Shown here: one piece after another, positions 48,639-59,930 of the stretch
Position numbering within the stretch: position 1 is the first letter of the stretch
How the letters are laid out: every line of letters starts with the position of its first letter
Assembly: GCF_032854445.1 (NCBI RefSeq)
Contig: NC_088304.1
Coordinates: 8,751,704-8,815,703, forward strand
Length of the DNA: 64,000 nt
From: Liolophura sinensis
Lineage: Eukaryota; Mollusca; Polyplacophora; Chitonida; Chitonidae
Direction: 5' to 3'
Notes under the pieces: generated by a model
What the model saw: only the letters and a program-made list of their open reading frames with translations
Databases searched by the model: none
Told to the model about the DNA's origin: nothing
Position numbers and translations under genes: made by a program

Positions 48639-50247
48639 TCATCGGACTTCCGAGCCTATGGAACGTCTATAAAACTTCCATAAAAACTTGCCCTTGTTCT
48701 ACCAAATGGTTTGTCTTATGGTTCTAAACAAAGCCAGGTTTGCTTTTATCAAAATTCGAAATGTGCATGATATTCATGCTTTTGTTTGCACGTATAGGAG
48801 TTGAGATTTCAATGGGACTTATATGAAGTGTTTCGATAATACAAATGTTACCTACCATGTACGGCTAACACATGCTTCTTCAAAATTTGGAATAGTGCTT
48901 AAATTATTATGCTTATACAGTCAGAATTGCAATTCCAAAAAATAAAACTAATGTTAAGTGTTGCGTGAGTCAAGTTGGTTGAGCTTCTGGAACCATAAAC
49001 TGTGTAGTATATACTAATTTTTTGACAAAAGTGAAAACTGGCTGTGTGGAACGTGCTCTTGGTATTTTAATGCATACGAAATGTTATAAAGTTAAAGTAC
49101 TCTCCTAAACGGTTCGTCTACGAAACCCTGAACTGGATAATCTGCATAATCTAAGCTGAGGTATGACGGATTTGCTGTTGCTATTACCACACGCAGTGAT
49201 CGCTGCATTAGCTTTACTCGCTTTGATGCACACCTTTGTGTAACCGCGCGCGCGTAACGGAAACTAGACTGTATACACAGCGGAAATACATGTAAATGCA
49301 CACTCGCGTCACCACTGTCTCCGCATGGAAGAATGTCAAGCTCCGTCGCTGCTAATACACTATCAGTGTACATATGCGTGCATGAATAGACACATAGACA
49401 CATGACATGTCATTCTAAGGTATTTGCTGGATCTGGACGCATAGTTGACTGTTAAATGTAACTACTATGGATCTTTAACGTGTGTTCTCAGAGAAGTTAG
49501 AATAAACTTAGCCTACGATTGCTTCGTGGAACAGCGCACAGGACCGTTAGGGTAAACCCATACAGATGCTTTTAGTGAGTCAGCACACATTAATAAGGGC
49601 ATTTCTTGTTTTATATACAAGAATAATTTCGTTGTTAACAATTTCAATTTGTTAAACCTTATACAGATATCAGTGGCTTGAATAAAAAAATAAAACGAAT
49701 ACCTCCATTTGGTGGAGAACAGGTGGCGTGGTTGGTCACGAAGACGCCGCCCCCCCCCCCCCCCCCAACCACATTTGACCACTGATCATACCCTACGACC
49801 CTATACCAACACCCATCCCTGTTCTTTTCTTTATGACGACTGAATCAACTAATTTCGCACAAAGACTATACCAATTTCCAGTCTGTCTGACATAAGCCGT
49901 CAATTTAATGACATTTACTGCCTTGAAAAAAAAAAAAACATTGCATTGGTACGCGCACGCCATTTCGTTATTTACGAAAGAGATTATTAAATGACTAAAC
50001 ATGCTAAATCATTACAGACTTAACTATATGTATCCTTATATCCAGACATCTTCTTATAAAGCACTGGATATTGGATATGTGTAAACTATGGTTCTAAAAT
50101 CACACTTCTAATCAAAGCACTCAAATTTGGACTTCACAGATTTCAGTGACCAAAAATGCAGATGGGTGTTATGATAACCATACTACGAAAGCATGTTGCT
50201 ACAACTGCATATTTTAATTCGGATCTTTTAATATCTTTTTCTTGTAC
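48639..50247. other. No gene recognised
   Basis: Contains a CpG-rich patch (GCGCGCGCG at about 49247) and a 17-C run (49750-49766). A 103-codon minus-strand frame (49092-49403) has no splice or domain support. Confidence 0.4.
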
Positions 50248-50320
50248 ACTTTTCAAGAATATTTCACTTACATCACTGCGAACAGGTTTATATGCCAGGC
50301 TCATATCAGGAAACCCCGCT
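50248..50320 (-). mobile_element. SINE family A tail fragment
   Basis: TTTTCAAGAATATTTCACTT followed by a decayed body. Confidence 0.45.
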
Positions 50321-50487
50321 GTCTCTTGACGATACATGTCGACGTTATACGGTGGCAACTAGTTTACACGAATTACTCCGTTTTCCTCCACCTCTATATA
50401 AACATGACCACCTCAATGCCAGTTAAAAAGTTCTTAACTACTACGATGAACACCGATCAAACAAATAAATACATAAATAAATGTACT

Positions 50488-50735
50488 GATTGATTTACTT
50501 ATTTATGTGATTTGTGTTTTACGCTGCACTCAAGAATATTTCATTTCATACGAAGCCGGCTAATATCATGATGAAAGGTGACAGGGCTCTGGAACCAAGG
50601 ACGATTTTTCAGGTTGTTGGCAGATTTTCATATGTACGACCTGAGCGGAAGCCAGCACGAGCTGGACTTGAACTCACAGCGATCGCATCGGTGAGTGGCT
50701 CTACGTCATTGTGCTGCGCTAGCACGTTAATACTA
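50488..50735 (-). mobile_element. SINE family A, full length with tRNA-derived head
   Basis: Plus strand runs tail (TTACTTATTTATGTGATTTG, CACTCAAGAATATTTCA), body, GAGCTGGACTTGAACTCACA (B box on minus) and TGCGCTAGCACGTTAA (A-box side). One of the most complete copies. Confidence 0.85.
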
Positions 50736-51539
50736 GGCAATTGAGACTCACGAAATAAATATACTGACTTTAAGTTGCTGTGGATTTAGCCACAGCTCTA
50801 TTTAATTACGCGATTTCCATTGCCGCTTGATTTAGTCTCCAGCGGCGCAAGCCGCAACCTGTTTGAAGTAAATGTAATACTGTACATACAGCAGATTGGG
50901 GGGACGCAGAAACTGTACTATACATTCTGTTAACTTTATAAACGTGCAGTGCATTAAAATGACAGGTCGAACGGTCGAATATATGTATAGGTCGAATATA
51001 TATAGTCTTCAAGGTTGTATACAGCATTTTTTTTTTAAGTATAAGCTAAGTTCACATCGTGAAATTGAGACCTATACAGTATGTGGCTGCAAACATTTTT
51101 CTTGAATCTGGACATACACTTGAACGGAGTTTTTTTATGTGATCAGTGATTTCTCATAACGTTTCTGCCTGTGACGTAACTAGAGCACATGAAGACAAAG
51201 AAGCAAATCCGTTCAAGTCATGAATCATACAAAATGGGTTGGGGTGGAGATCTTTCCTCATCTATAATCCATGGCAACTTGGGTGAAACTTACACGATTT
51301 CCACTGTTCCCCATGCAACAAAATACTTATGTATTGCAGCTAAGGTGTTGCACTGAATGGTTTCCAGCAATACGTCAGCTCTACCTAATCGACTCTTCAT
51401 TACTGCAATCTTCATTATAGCAATACACGAGTATACTACCAAATTGTTTGCCGCACAAAACGACACAAAGAATCTGAATAGTATGGGGATGGCAGGCTAC
51501 ATTACATGGGTCCCAGTTGCTCATTGTCGGAACTGTCCA

Positions 51540-51750
51540 CAGTTTTAGCATACCGTTTCATGACTGCATGCCACATGCCTGGCTCTCACAGTTTATAGCA
51601 TATTATTTTATAAGTGCATGCCACAGTTTATAGCATACCATTTCATGACTGCATGTCACATGCCTGGCTCTCACAGTTTATAGCATATTATTTTATAAGT
51701 GCATGCCACAGTTTATAGCATACCGTTTCATGACTGCATGCCACTTGCAT
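51540..51750. repeat. 85-bp tandem repeat, about 2.4 copies
   Basis: GCATACCGTTTCATGACTGC recurs at 51548, 51633 and 51718 (exact 85-bp spacing); very high identity between copies. Confidence 0.93.
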
Positions 51751-52442
51751 GACTCATGCGAGATTGGTGCCCATTTCCACGGAAAGATTGGAGGGGAAAT
51801 CACTCGAAAAGCAATTTAGGACTGACTACACTCTGCTTTAAGTAATTGGGCATTTCGGGGTCGATTACAGCTATAGTTCACCATGCTGAGCCAAGACAAC
51901 AAAATATATATTCAGAAATGTCTAGTACAATTAGCATCGGTCCGTGCAGAAGGTTATAGCTTAAAATATCACATAACCAGGGCGTTTTATACCAGACCAG
52001 GGTTGTTAATTGATGTTTTGCTGTCAGTTACACTGTTTGACAACGCCTATCCTCACATCCGTGTGATGATCTTGTTTCCGACATTCAGCTCCGGTCGGTG
52101 ACGTTTTTTTTTTTTTTTTAATCCCGGGCACGCACGCGAATCCGCTATGCCTCATACATTTATACGTACAGCTTGCATATCAGGCGATGGTGTTATTACA
52201 TATATGATGTAAGGTGTCACCGGAATACAATTGCACACTAGATGCATGTACATGTAATGAATACAACGTAGTTCGACAATTAATAAAAGAGCGAAGGAAA
52301 CAATACAACTTGATATGTATATACACGTATTTAACATTCATAAAATAACATTCATAAAATAGCATTCTATTAATGTGAACTGCTGATGCCATCATACAAA
52401 ACGGTTTATCGTTAGGCCGTTTATAACACTGTATAGGGGAAA

Positions 52443-54130
52443 TAGGTGTTACCACAGCTCTAGGCATGTATACCGTAACACAGTAGTAGGCATCAGTGCT
52501 AAGACACTAATACGCAACATTAGTAGGCAAAGGGTTATCCCTGTAGTAGGCGTATCTGTTAACACTGTATATAGAAGGCACAGATGTTAGGAATGCAGCA
52601 AGCATAGGTGTTAACACTGTATAGAAGGCATAGGTGATACCACAGCTCTAGACATGCATACTGTAGTGTTAAGACACTAATATGCTTAGGTGGTAACATC
52701 AGTAGGCAAAGGGTTATCCCTGTAGTAGGCGTATGAGTTAACACTGTATATAGAAGGCACAGATGTTAAGAATGCAGCAAGCATAGGTGTTAACACTGTA
52801 TAGAAGGCATAGGTGATACCACAGCTCTAGGCATGTATACCGTAACACAGTAGTAGGCATCAGTGCTAAGACACTAATATGCTTAGGTGGCAACATTAGT
52901 AGGCAAAGGTGTTATCCCTGTAGTAGGCGTATGTGTTAACACTGTATATAGAAGACACAGATGTTAGGAATGCAGCAAGCATAGGTGTTAACACTGTATA
53001 GAAGGCATAGGTGATACCACAGCTCTAGGCATGTATACCGTAACACAGTAGTAGGCATCAGTGCTAAGACACTAATATGCTTAGGTGGCAACATTAGTAG
53101 GCAAAGGGTTATCCCTGTAGTAGGCGTATGTGTTAACACTGTATATAGAAGGCACAGATGTTAGGAATGCAGCAAGCATAGGTGTTAACACTGTATAGAA
53201 GGCATAGGTGATACCACAGCTCTAGACATGCATACTGTAGTGTTAAGACACTAATATGCTTAGGTGGCAACATCAGTAGGCAAAGGGTTATCCCTGTAGT
53301 AGGCGTATGTGTTAACACTGTATATAGAAGGCACAGATGTTAGGAATGCAGCAAGCATAGGTGTTAACACTGTATAGAAGGCATAGGTGATACCACAGCT
53401 CTAGACATGCATACTGTAGTGTTAAGACACTAATATGCTTAGGTGGCAACATCAGTAGGCAAAGGTGTTATCCCTATAGTAGGCATATGTGTTAACACTG
53501 TATATAGAAGACACAGATGTTAGGAATGCAGCAAGCATAGGTGTTAACACTGTATAGAAGGCATAGGTGTTACCATAGCTCTAGGCATACATACTGTAGT
53601 GTTAAGACACTAATATGCTTAGGTGGCAACATCAGTAGGCAAAGGTGTTATCCCTGTAGTAGGCGTATGTGTTAACACTGTATATAGAAGACACAGATGT
53701 TAGGAATGCAGCAAACATAGGTATTAACACTGTATAGAAGGCATAGGTGTTACCATAGCTCTAGGCATGCATACTGTAGTGTTAAGACACTAATATGCAT
53801 AGAGGGTAACATTAGTAGGCAAAGGTGTTATCCCTGTAGTAGGAGTGTGTTAACACTGTACACAGAAGGCACAGATGTTAGGAATGCAGCAAGCATAGGT
53901 ATTAATACTGTATAGAAGGCATAGGTGTTACCATAGCTCTAGGCATGCATACGGTAGTGTTAAGACACTAATATGCATAGGTGGCAACATCAGTAGGCAA
54001 AGGTGTTATCCCTGTAGTAGGCATATGTGTCAACACTGTAGACAGAAGGCACAGATGTTAAGAATGCAGCAAGCACTGCGTGTAATGTATAGATATAGGT
54101 GTTAACGCTGTAGTAGTGTAGGCGTCCACA
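52443..54130. repeat. 180-bp higher-order tandem array, about 9 copies
   Basis: Landmark GCATAGGTG recurs at 52602, 52781, 52979, 53176, 53355, 53535, 53715 and 53893 (spacing 178-180, twice about 198 where an extra CAGTAGTAGGCATCAGTG piece is kept). Units contain weaker internal repetition (TTAACACTGTATA twice per unit). Identical minus-strand 61-67-codon frames are artefacts of the repeat. Confidence 0.95.
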
Positions 54131-54251
54131 CTGCATAAACACGTAGTTAGGACACAAGTGTAAATTACACGATGCTACCCACGCGTTTTATGCAAAGAAT
54201 AACAATACATACAATCTTCTAATACTCCACCGGAAAACAAAGAGAAACAAC

Positions 54252-54441
54252 AAACAGAAAGTCTGTTGTCTGAGTGATGCTAGATTGCAGTCCGCTATTG
54301 CATCAGATTATTCTTTTAAATATAACACACATATTCTATTAATTCATCATAAAGATACTATTAGGCTTACATGGTATTCTGTTGAATATGACACGGTATA
54401 TGACATTCTGTTATCACTCCGACGACAGACTTTCTGTTAAA
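54252..54441. mobile_element. MITE family F, copy 1
   Basis: Terminal inverted repeats based on ACAGAAAGTCTGTTGTC and GAGTGATGCTAG at the left, and the reverse complement with a few changes at the right (GACGACAGACTTTCTGTT). About 190 bp, no coding capacity. Confidence 0.75.
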
Positions 54442-55854
54442 ATTATCAGGTTAATTGCTTGAGTGTATAGGCCCATCTCTATCAATCGCTGCCCACAAAT
54501 TGGTGGTGAGGCAAACGCTGGATTTAAAATGCATCTTTTTGTTCGTTCTATAAACAAGGGTACTCCGGATTCTCACAATGGTCTAGTATAGCAGGCTGCA
54601 GACAGCTGTAAGTTGCTCTCTCTGCACAAAGCAGCTTAGCTTGTACGTCGACCATTCACGTAACTTCATTATTTCATCGTCTGTGGACCGTGATATTCAT
54701 TTCAAGCTCCAGTATTTCTTTTACCACTGTTTCCATAATTCTAAAATGAAAACTCCACAGATATCATATAATGGGAGTATAAGACTAAACTTTTGATCAT
54801 GGTTATCGGTGTCGAAGCCCCAAAAGGCCGACACTTGCCCAAGAAAGCCGACACTTACCCAATAAACACAGCCTATATTCATCAATAAGTGATATCACAT
54901 GAACAGCTTCAATATATTACTCTCATGGGAAACTAGAAAGACCCTAACTCTGAATTAAAAACGGTTCCAGCTCAAGGTCGCAAAGCGTTTTCTAGCACAA
55001 AGCACAATGAAGAGATCTCCAGAAAGGAATAATCCCTGATTCTTCTCACTCATCTCAATATACACGGGTATAGAGAATATACACGTGAGCAGCATATAGA
55101 TATAGCGCTGCATCTGAAACGTTTACTCCCATAAAACGGACAATTTCTCCTCTATACATGTATATAGGCCTATTTCCACTCTGCCGGGAACATGCAAGCT
55201 GTACTGTATTATACAGAGGAATACAGTACATGTGCATGTAGAAGTGAAGAAAACAAACAAAATATGTTTTTTCTCAGTTAGGTTTACTCCTAAGGTCGTG
55301 TAGTTACATGCAGCATCTTCTTGCACGGATCACTGAGCAACGTAAAATATGCGTCAACCTGAGTGAATGTATATTGGAGATACGCAATAAATCTGCAGTA
55401 AATTTAATTAAGTTTACAGGAGATGGAAGATGTAATTTAATTAGTGCAAATAAAATGGATTTCTAATCAAATGCCCCGAATCACCAACTATATTACAGCA
55501 AGATAAAATCGTAAATGTATAGGGTGATTGACACATTGATGATGAGTTCATTCAGTACTTTACACTTCTGGGTGAAGGCATAATGTCTGTTAAAATGGAT
55601 GTAGGCCTGTTCTCTGTGAAACCGAGTAAAGGTAGATTTCGTCTGCTATAACAGGGGATGAAATACTAAGTTTTAACCAATTTGGCTCCTTAGCCTTATT
55701 ATCTTTAGAAATCGAAATGGACGAAAGTTCATTCTTTACGTAAAAATTGTTGAAAGTAATTAATTTTTTGTCATATTAGATGAAGGTACATGTACCTTCA
55801 TATACAAGTGTGTTTACGTGGCCGAAGGTACACTAAAAACAATTATGTGTTAAT
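54442..55854. other. No gene recognised
   Basis: Includes a perfect 20-bp palindrome at 55781-55800 (TGAAGGTACATGTACCTTCA) and a palindromic GTACTGTAT/ATACAGTAC pair near 55201-55229. Confidence 0.45.
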
Positions 55855-56035
55855 TTTATCAGAAAGTATGTTGTCTGTGTGATGCTAGAATGTATTTAGT
55901 TATTATAATAATATTCTGTCATATTCATCTTTACGTCAGATTAATAGAATATGCGTGATATATTTAACAGAATAATCTGCTGGTATAGTAGATTACATTA
56001 TAGCATCACCCAGACAACAGACTATCTGATAAATT
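55855..56035. mobile_element. MITE family F, copy 2
   Basis: Left end TATCAGAAAGTATGTTGTCT and GTGTGATGCTAG; right end TAGCATCACCCAGACAACAG and ACTATCTGATAAA. Same terminal repeats as 54252-54441, similar length, diverged centre. Confidence 0.75.
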
Positions 56036-59008
56036 TGACACTGTTTTTTTTTTTTGTTTTGTTTTGTTTTTGAATGTAACTACATTGTCTATAAAAGTGA
56101 ATGGTCTATTCTGTGTTAAAGTGAGTTGTAAGATTAACCTTGCAAACAACATAGAGTTATAGAATTTTGCGAAAGCTTGTGGCTTATAAAGGGAACTACA
56201 TTCCATACATAATGTCAACAGACACGTTTGGTGCCATGCAACTTTAATACCGCGCACAGGGCGCAGCATAGCTGTAAGCAGAAGTGCGTTGGCGAGATGC
56301 AGAGCCACGGTACATACCACAATATTGCGCATGTATCAACTGATACCTATACCATCGTAACCAACCCGAGCACGCGGTTTATACATAGCTGTTTCTTTAC
56401 TGACAGCTTTCGTCTGTCTGTCAAATCCATAGGTTAAAACATAAAAATCGTCACAGCCAAGAATTCTCTGCTACATCGCACTATCTTATAAACATTCTAT
56501 TCGTATCCAAACGGTTAACTTATAGGGATAAGTAGGCCATGTGAAATTTAGGTCAACCATGCAGGCATATAAATACTACCTTTTGGGGGCACGTCAAATA
56601 AGTGTCGGCCGGGGCAGACAAACGATACTGTCATGTCTGTCGTAAAGAGGTCATGTTTGTGAGAGCATCGTATAACCTCCATTAAAATGCCGACTCCAAG
56701 TCATGTGTACATGAAAACGTAGGCATTATGTGTAGATAAGCGACGATATAAAAAAGCAAACATACAGGACTGAAAACAATGAGGAATAATATTTGACTTA
56801 TATACCTTCGGATAAAGCAGTGGGAACGTAGTCTGCTCATGAGAAGTCAAAAGTGAATTGTAAAATCACAGAAGACATGCTTAAAGGTTATGAAGAAAAT
56901 GTTTCCAAGAACAGATACCCTCCCACTCCTGGTTTCTAAACAAAATACCATTATCTTGTATACTGCTTAACAGTCGAAGTCTAACGTGGATCCAATGATA
57001 ACAATGAACTCGATACATTACCACGTACATGTAACAAGGTTTCACAAGTGAAACGATGCGTCCACTTCATTATTATTACCTTTACCTTTATAATACAAAT
57101 CTGCAAGAGCTCCGGACCAATTGCTGACATCCAGTTTTACACTAAAGAGCTAGAGCAATAGGCGGCGTTGGGCAATCCACATTTGGTCTAGATGTACTTG
57201 TACGTCCTTATTATATCATATACATGACATTCTATATAAATCGACTGAGACTTCTCGGAAAACACGATCATGAAACCGAGGATTCAGAATCGATTACAAC
57301 AGACCTCTTCTTGTATAGATTTCCTGGAAAATAATCAAGTTTCGACAAACCTAGAGTAGTGAGCCCATTAGAGTTATCAGAAAATGACAGCATGTGCCAA
57401 ATAAACTATTCTAACCGGAAGTTTCAGGAGCAAAAAAGTCCCCGGCCAGGATATATATACTGCTGACCTTGGACACAGTATAGTGCAATCATACATATCA
57501 AAAATGTAAACGCCCATGGGCTCCTTACTGTAACTACAGCTGTAATAATTTTGAAAAACAAAAGTGTGCTGGAACCAAAAATATGGCCTGAAGAGTTCAA
57601 CGGAACTTTTTAAAAAATATATATTTAAATATATTTTCTTGTTTTATACACAACGGACGACACAGTGCCAATCTTCCTTCAGTCTGAATTTGCATGGATG
57701 GAAATAAAGCACAAGATATCCACATCACCTTACGTTATGTTACCGTCGCATTTAGTCTGAACAATGACTGTTGGTTCATATAACGAAAGATCTTACCATG
57801 CAACGACCAGATGTTCAATAGTGGATTATAGCCGATAGGCTTGGTGTATTATAACTTTAGTCTGGACGAAAGTCCTATTAGTTTTCTATTGTACGATAAC
57901 ACAATGATATTAAGAGTAAATCTGTCTTCGCTTTTACTACAATTTTTAAAAACAATGCCGTCATGCAGGGACCTTATTTAGATGCCAAAGGCAAGCGAAA
58001 CGACTATCCCAATCGATTATAGGCGAAGGCCCATGGGCCCGGTTGGGGATTACCGATGCCCGGATCTAGGCTTTAAAACAGACATTCCAATACTAGCCGT
58101 CAACCAAAATAGAAGCTCCAGGTCAATAATCGAAAGGCCAATTCCAAAAGCACCATCCAACACAAACCACCGAAGAGCTAAGAATGCACCAAAGACAAAC
58201 AGTGAACAATTTCCAGTGAATGGAAACGCAAGGAATGTTCTACGTGAATGCACTGAATCAGTATATCCAAATCATGTACCACGCAAGTTTATATATGTCG
58301 AACACGAAAATGCGCTCTAAACGCCTTTGGACTAATACAGGTACGCATAAACAAATGACGAGCCAACTACTTGAAAAATATTAAAATCTATGCGGCTTTC
58401 AGGGACATATTACTTGATATGTAAACATTAAGATCATTGTCTCCTGAAATAATTTTAAGCTGGTACCTGGCACAATGGCAAATCTTAAATCTATATTCCG
58501 ATTGTTAAAAAAGTTACACTGTTTTGTCATGTACCTAGCAACTGGAAGCTACCACAATGCTATAGGGTGCAGGGTGCTGCCCTTGCCCCATATGCCGCTT
58601 ATTTCCAGGCCTGCTGTATACGAACATACTCACATCTTATTCCAATTGTTTGACATAATCTTTCATCCATTCCAAATATATGTGTATATAATGCGTGGCA
58701 TGGTAGCAAGGAGCGACCCACGGCATGAAACCACGGAACGGCGCGTTTAGAAAAAGATAAAAGGGGAGAAAGGGGCATTTAAAGCAGAAAATAAAGTAGT
58801 GTTCATGACGAAAACGAATTCTCACACTGGTCTCCTTGACGGAAATAGTTGGCAAATCTCTCAATGGCTGTAACAAGATTATTTACCAAGGAAATTATAC
58901 CTGTGGGTGGATATTCCGTCGGTGAACAAATCAATCAAATTGATGCACATTGTTTTAATCCGGAAAGAACCATGGTATAAGTCACATTCTCCTTTTTTTC
59001 TTCACCAG
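56036..59008. other. No gene recognised
   Basis: AT-rich. A 112-codon plus-strand frame (57982-58320) is the longest open stretch but shows no splice junction or recognised domain. Confidence 0.4.
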
Positions 59009-59311
59009 GATTCTGGTTTGACCCTACTCCCCGACATTCCATCCAACCCCGACTTACACCAATTTAAAGATTCGATCATTAAACAGATCAGGTCAAGTCA
59101 GCCTGAACTCTTTAGAATACTATATCCAGTAAATGTGGAACTAAACATAGGTAGATTACAGGCATCACCAGAGACGATAACGCATGTTGCATCGGAGATT
59201 GCTTCTCAAACACAACTGGAGACGATTTTGTGTCGTGCAAGACCAGATAAAATCTGGGGAGGCCCGCAAGTTGTTCCGTACAAACTGAAGTGCACGTTAC
59301 ATGGCAACTGA
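59009..59311 (+). CDS. Candidate terminal exon, 100 codons, unknown
   Basis: Unrecognised. A strong acceptor (CCTTTTTTTCTTCACCAG, ending at 59008) is followed in frame by 100 codons and TGA. The chain starts DSGLTLLPDIPSNPDLHQF, has a helical-looking middle (FKDSIIKQIRSSQPELFRIL) and mixed composition more protein-like than the surrounding frames. No upstream partner exon was identified. Alternatives: internal exon with a weak donor, transposon relic, or chance. Confidence 0.27.
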   Translation, partial: DSGLTLLPDIPSNPDLHQFKDSIIKQIRSSQPELFRILYPVNVELNIGRLQASPETITHVASEIASQTQLETILCRARPDKIWGGPQVVPYKLKCTLHGN

Positions 59312-59824
59312 CCTCTACAGGGTTTGCCTTTCTTACCGGTGACCTAGATGTTATATAATCCGACACGTCTGACATGTAGGTAGTATACACATCTATATAT
59401 AGAATAAAGAAAGAAATGAACCGTTTCAACTAACATCTTTGTATTCCGAGTTCCGAGTGCAGTTTCGAATCATTCTTGATAAGAACAAGGCGTTGGAAAC
59501 TGCAGTCGGAATACAGAGATGTAGAAAGCTGAGAAGGCTCATTTGTTATTTTATTCTATCCCTTCTCCGTATCAGAAAAAATCCTTTCACATCAAAATCT
59601 TTCCACACAAATATATATACACAAATAACCCAGGAACCGCCAAAACTTAACTTGGTCTAGTTATCTACGTAAAATTTTAGCTTACATGCGAGTGTACATA
59701 CTGCCTGTACAACGTTCGTGTGAATAATATCAGCGCACGCATGCACATCTTATTCATAAAACAGCGAAGAGACCAATAAAAATATGCATAATTACATGAG
59801 ATGAAGACTGTATTATACTACAAC
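59312..59824. other. No gene recognised
   Basis: Nothing supported between the candidate exon and the next SINE fragment. Confidence 0.4.
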
Positions 59825-59930
59825 AGCGGCCCGCAAACAGTCGGACGTTCCCCCGGGCTCTGTCCGGTTTCCTCATCATATAAGTGAAATATTCTTAGGT
59901 ATAGCGTAACACATCAACAAAATACATACA
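59825..59930 (+). mobile_element. SINE family A fragment
   Basis: GTTCCCCCGGGCTCTGTCCG, GTTTCCTCATCATATAAGTG and AAATATTCTTAGGTATAGCG; body and tail only. Confidence 0.75.

Noticed and set aside
49092-49403. 103-codon minus-strand frame in a CpG-rich patch
   Set aside because: No acceptor at a suitable place, no domain, and composition like neighbouring non-coding DNA.
52559-53318. Nearly identical minus-strand frames of 61-67 codons repeated three times
   Set aside because: They are copies of the 180-bp tandem unit, with no start context or expression signal.
57982-58320. 112-codon plus-strand frame
   Set aside because: No recognisable domain or splice site; an antisense frame of similar quality overlaps it, so chance is likely.
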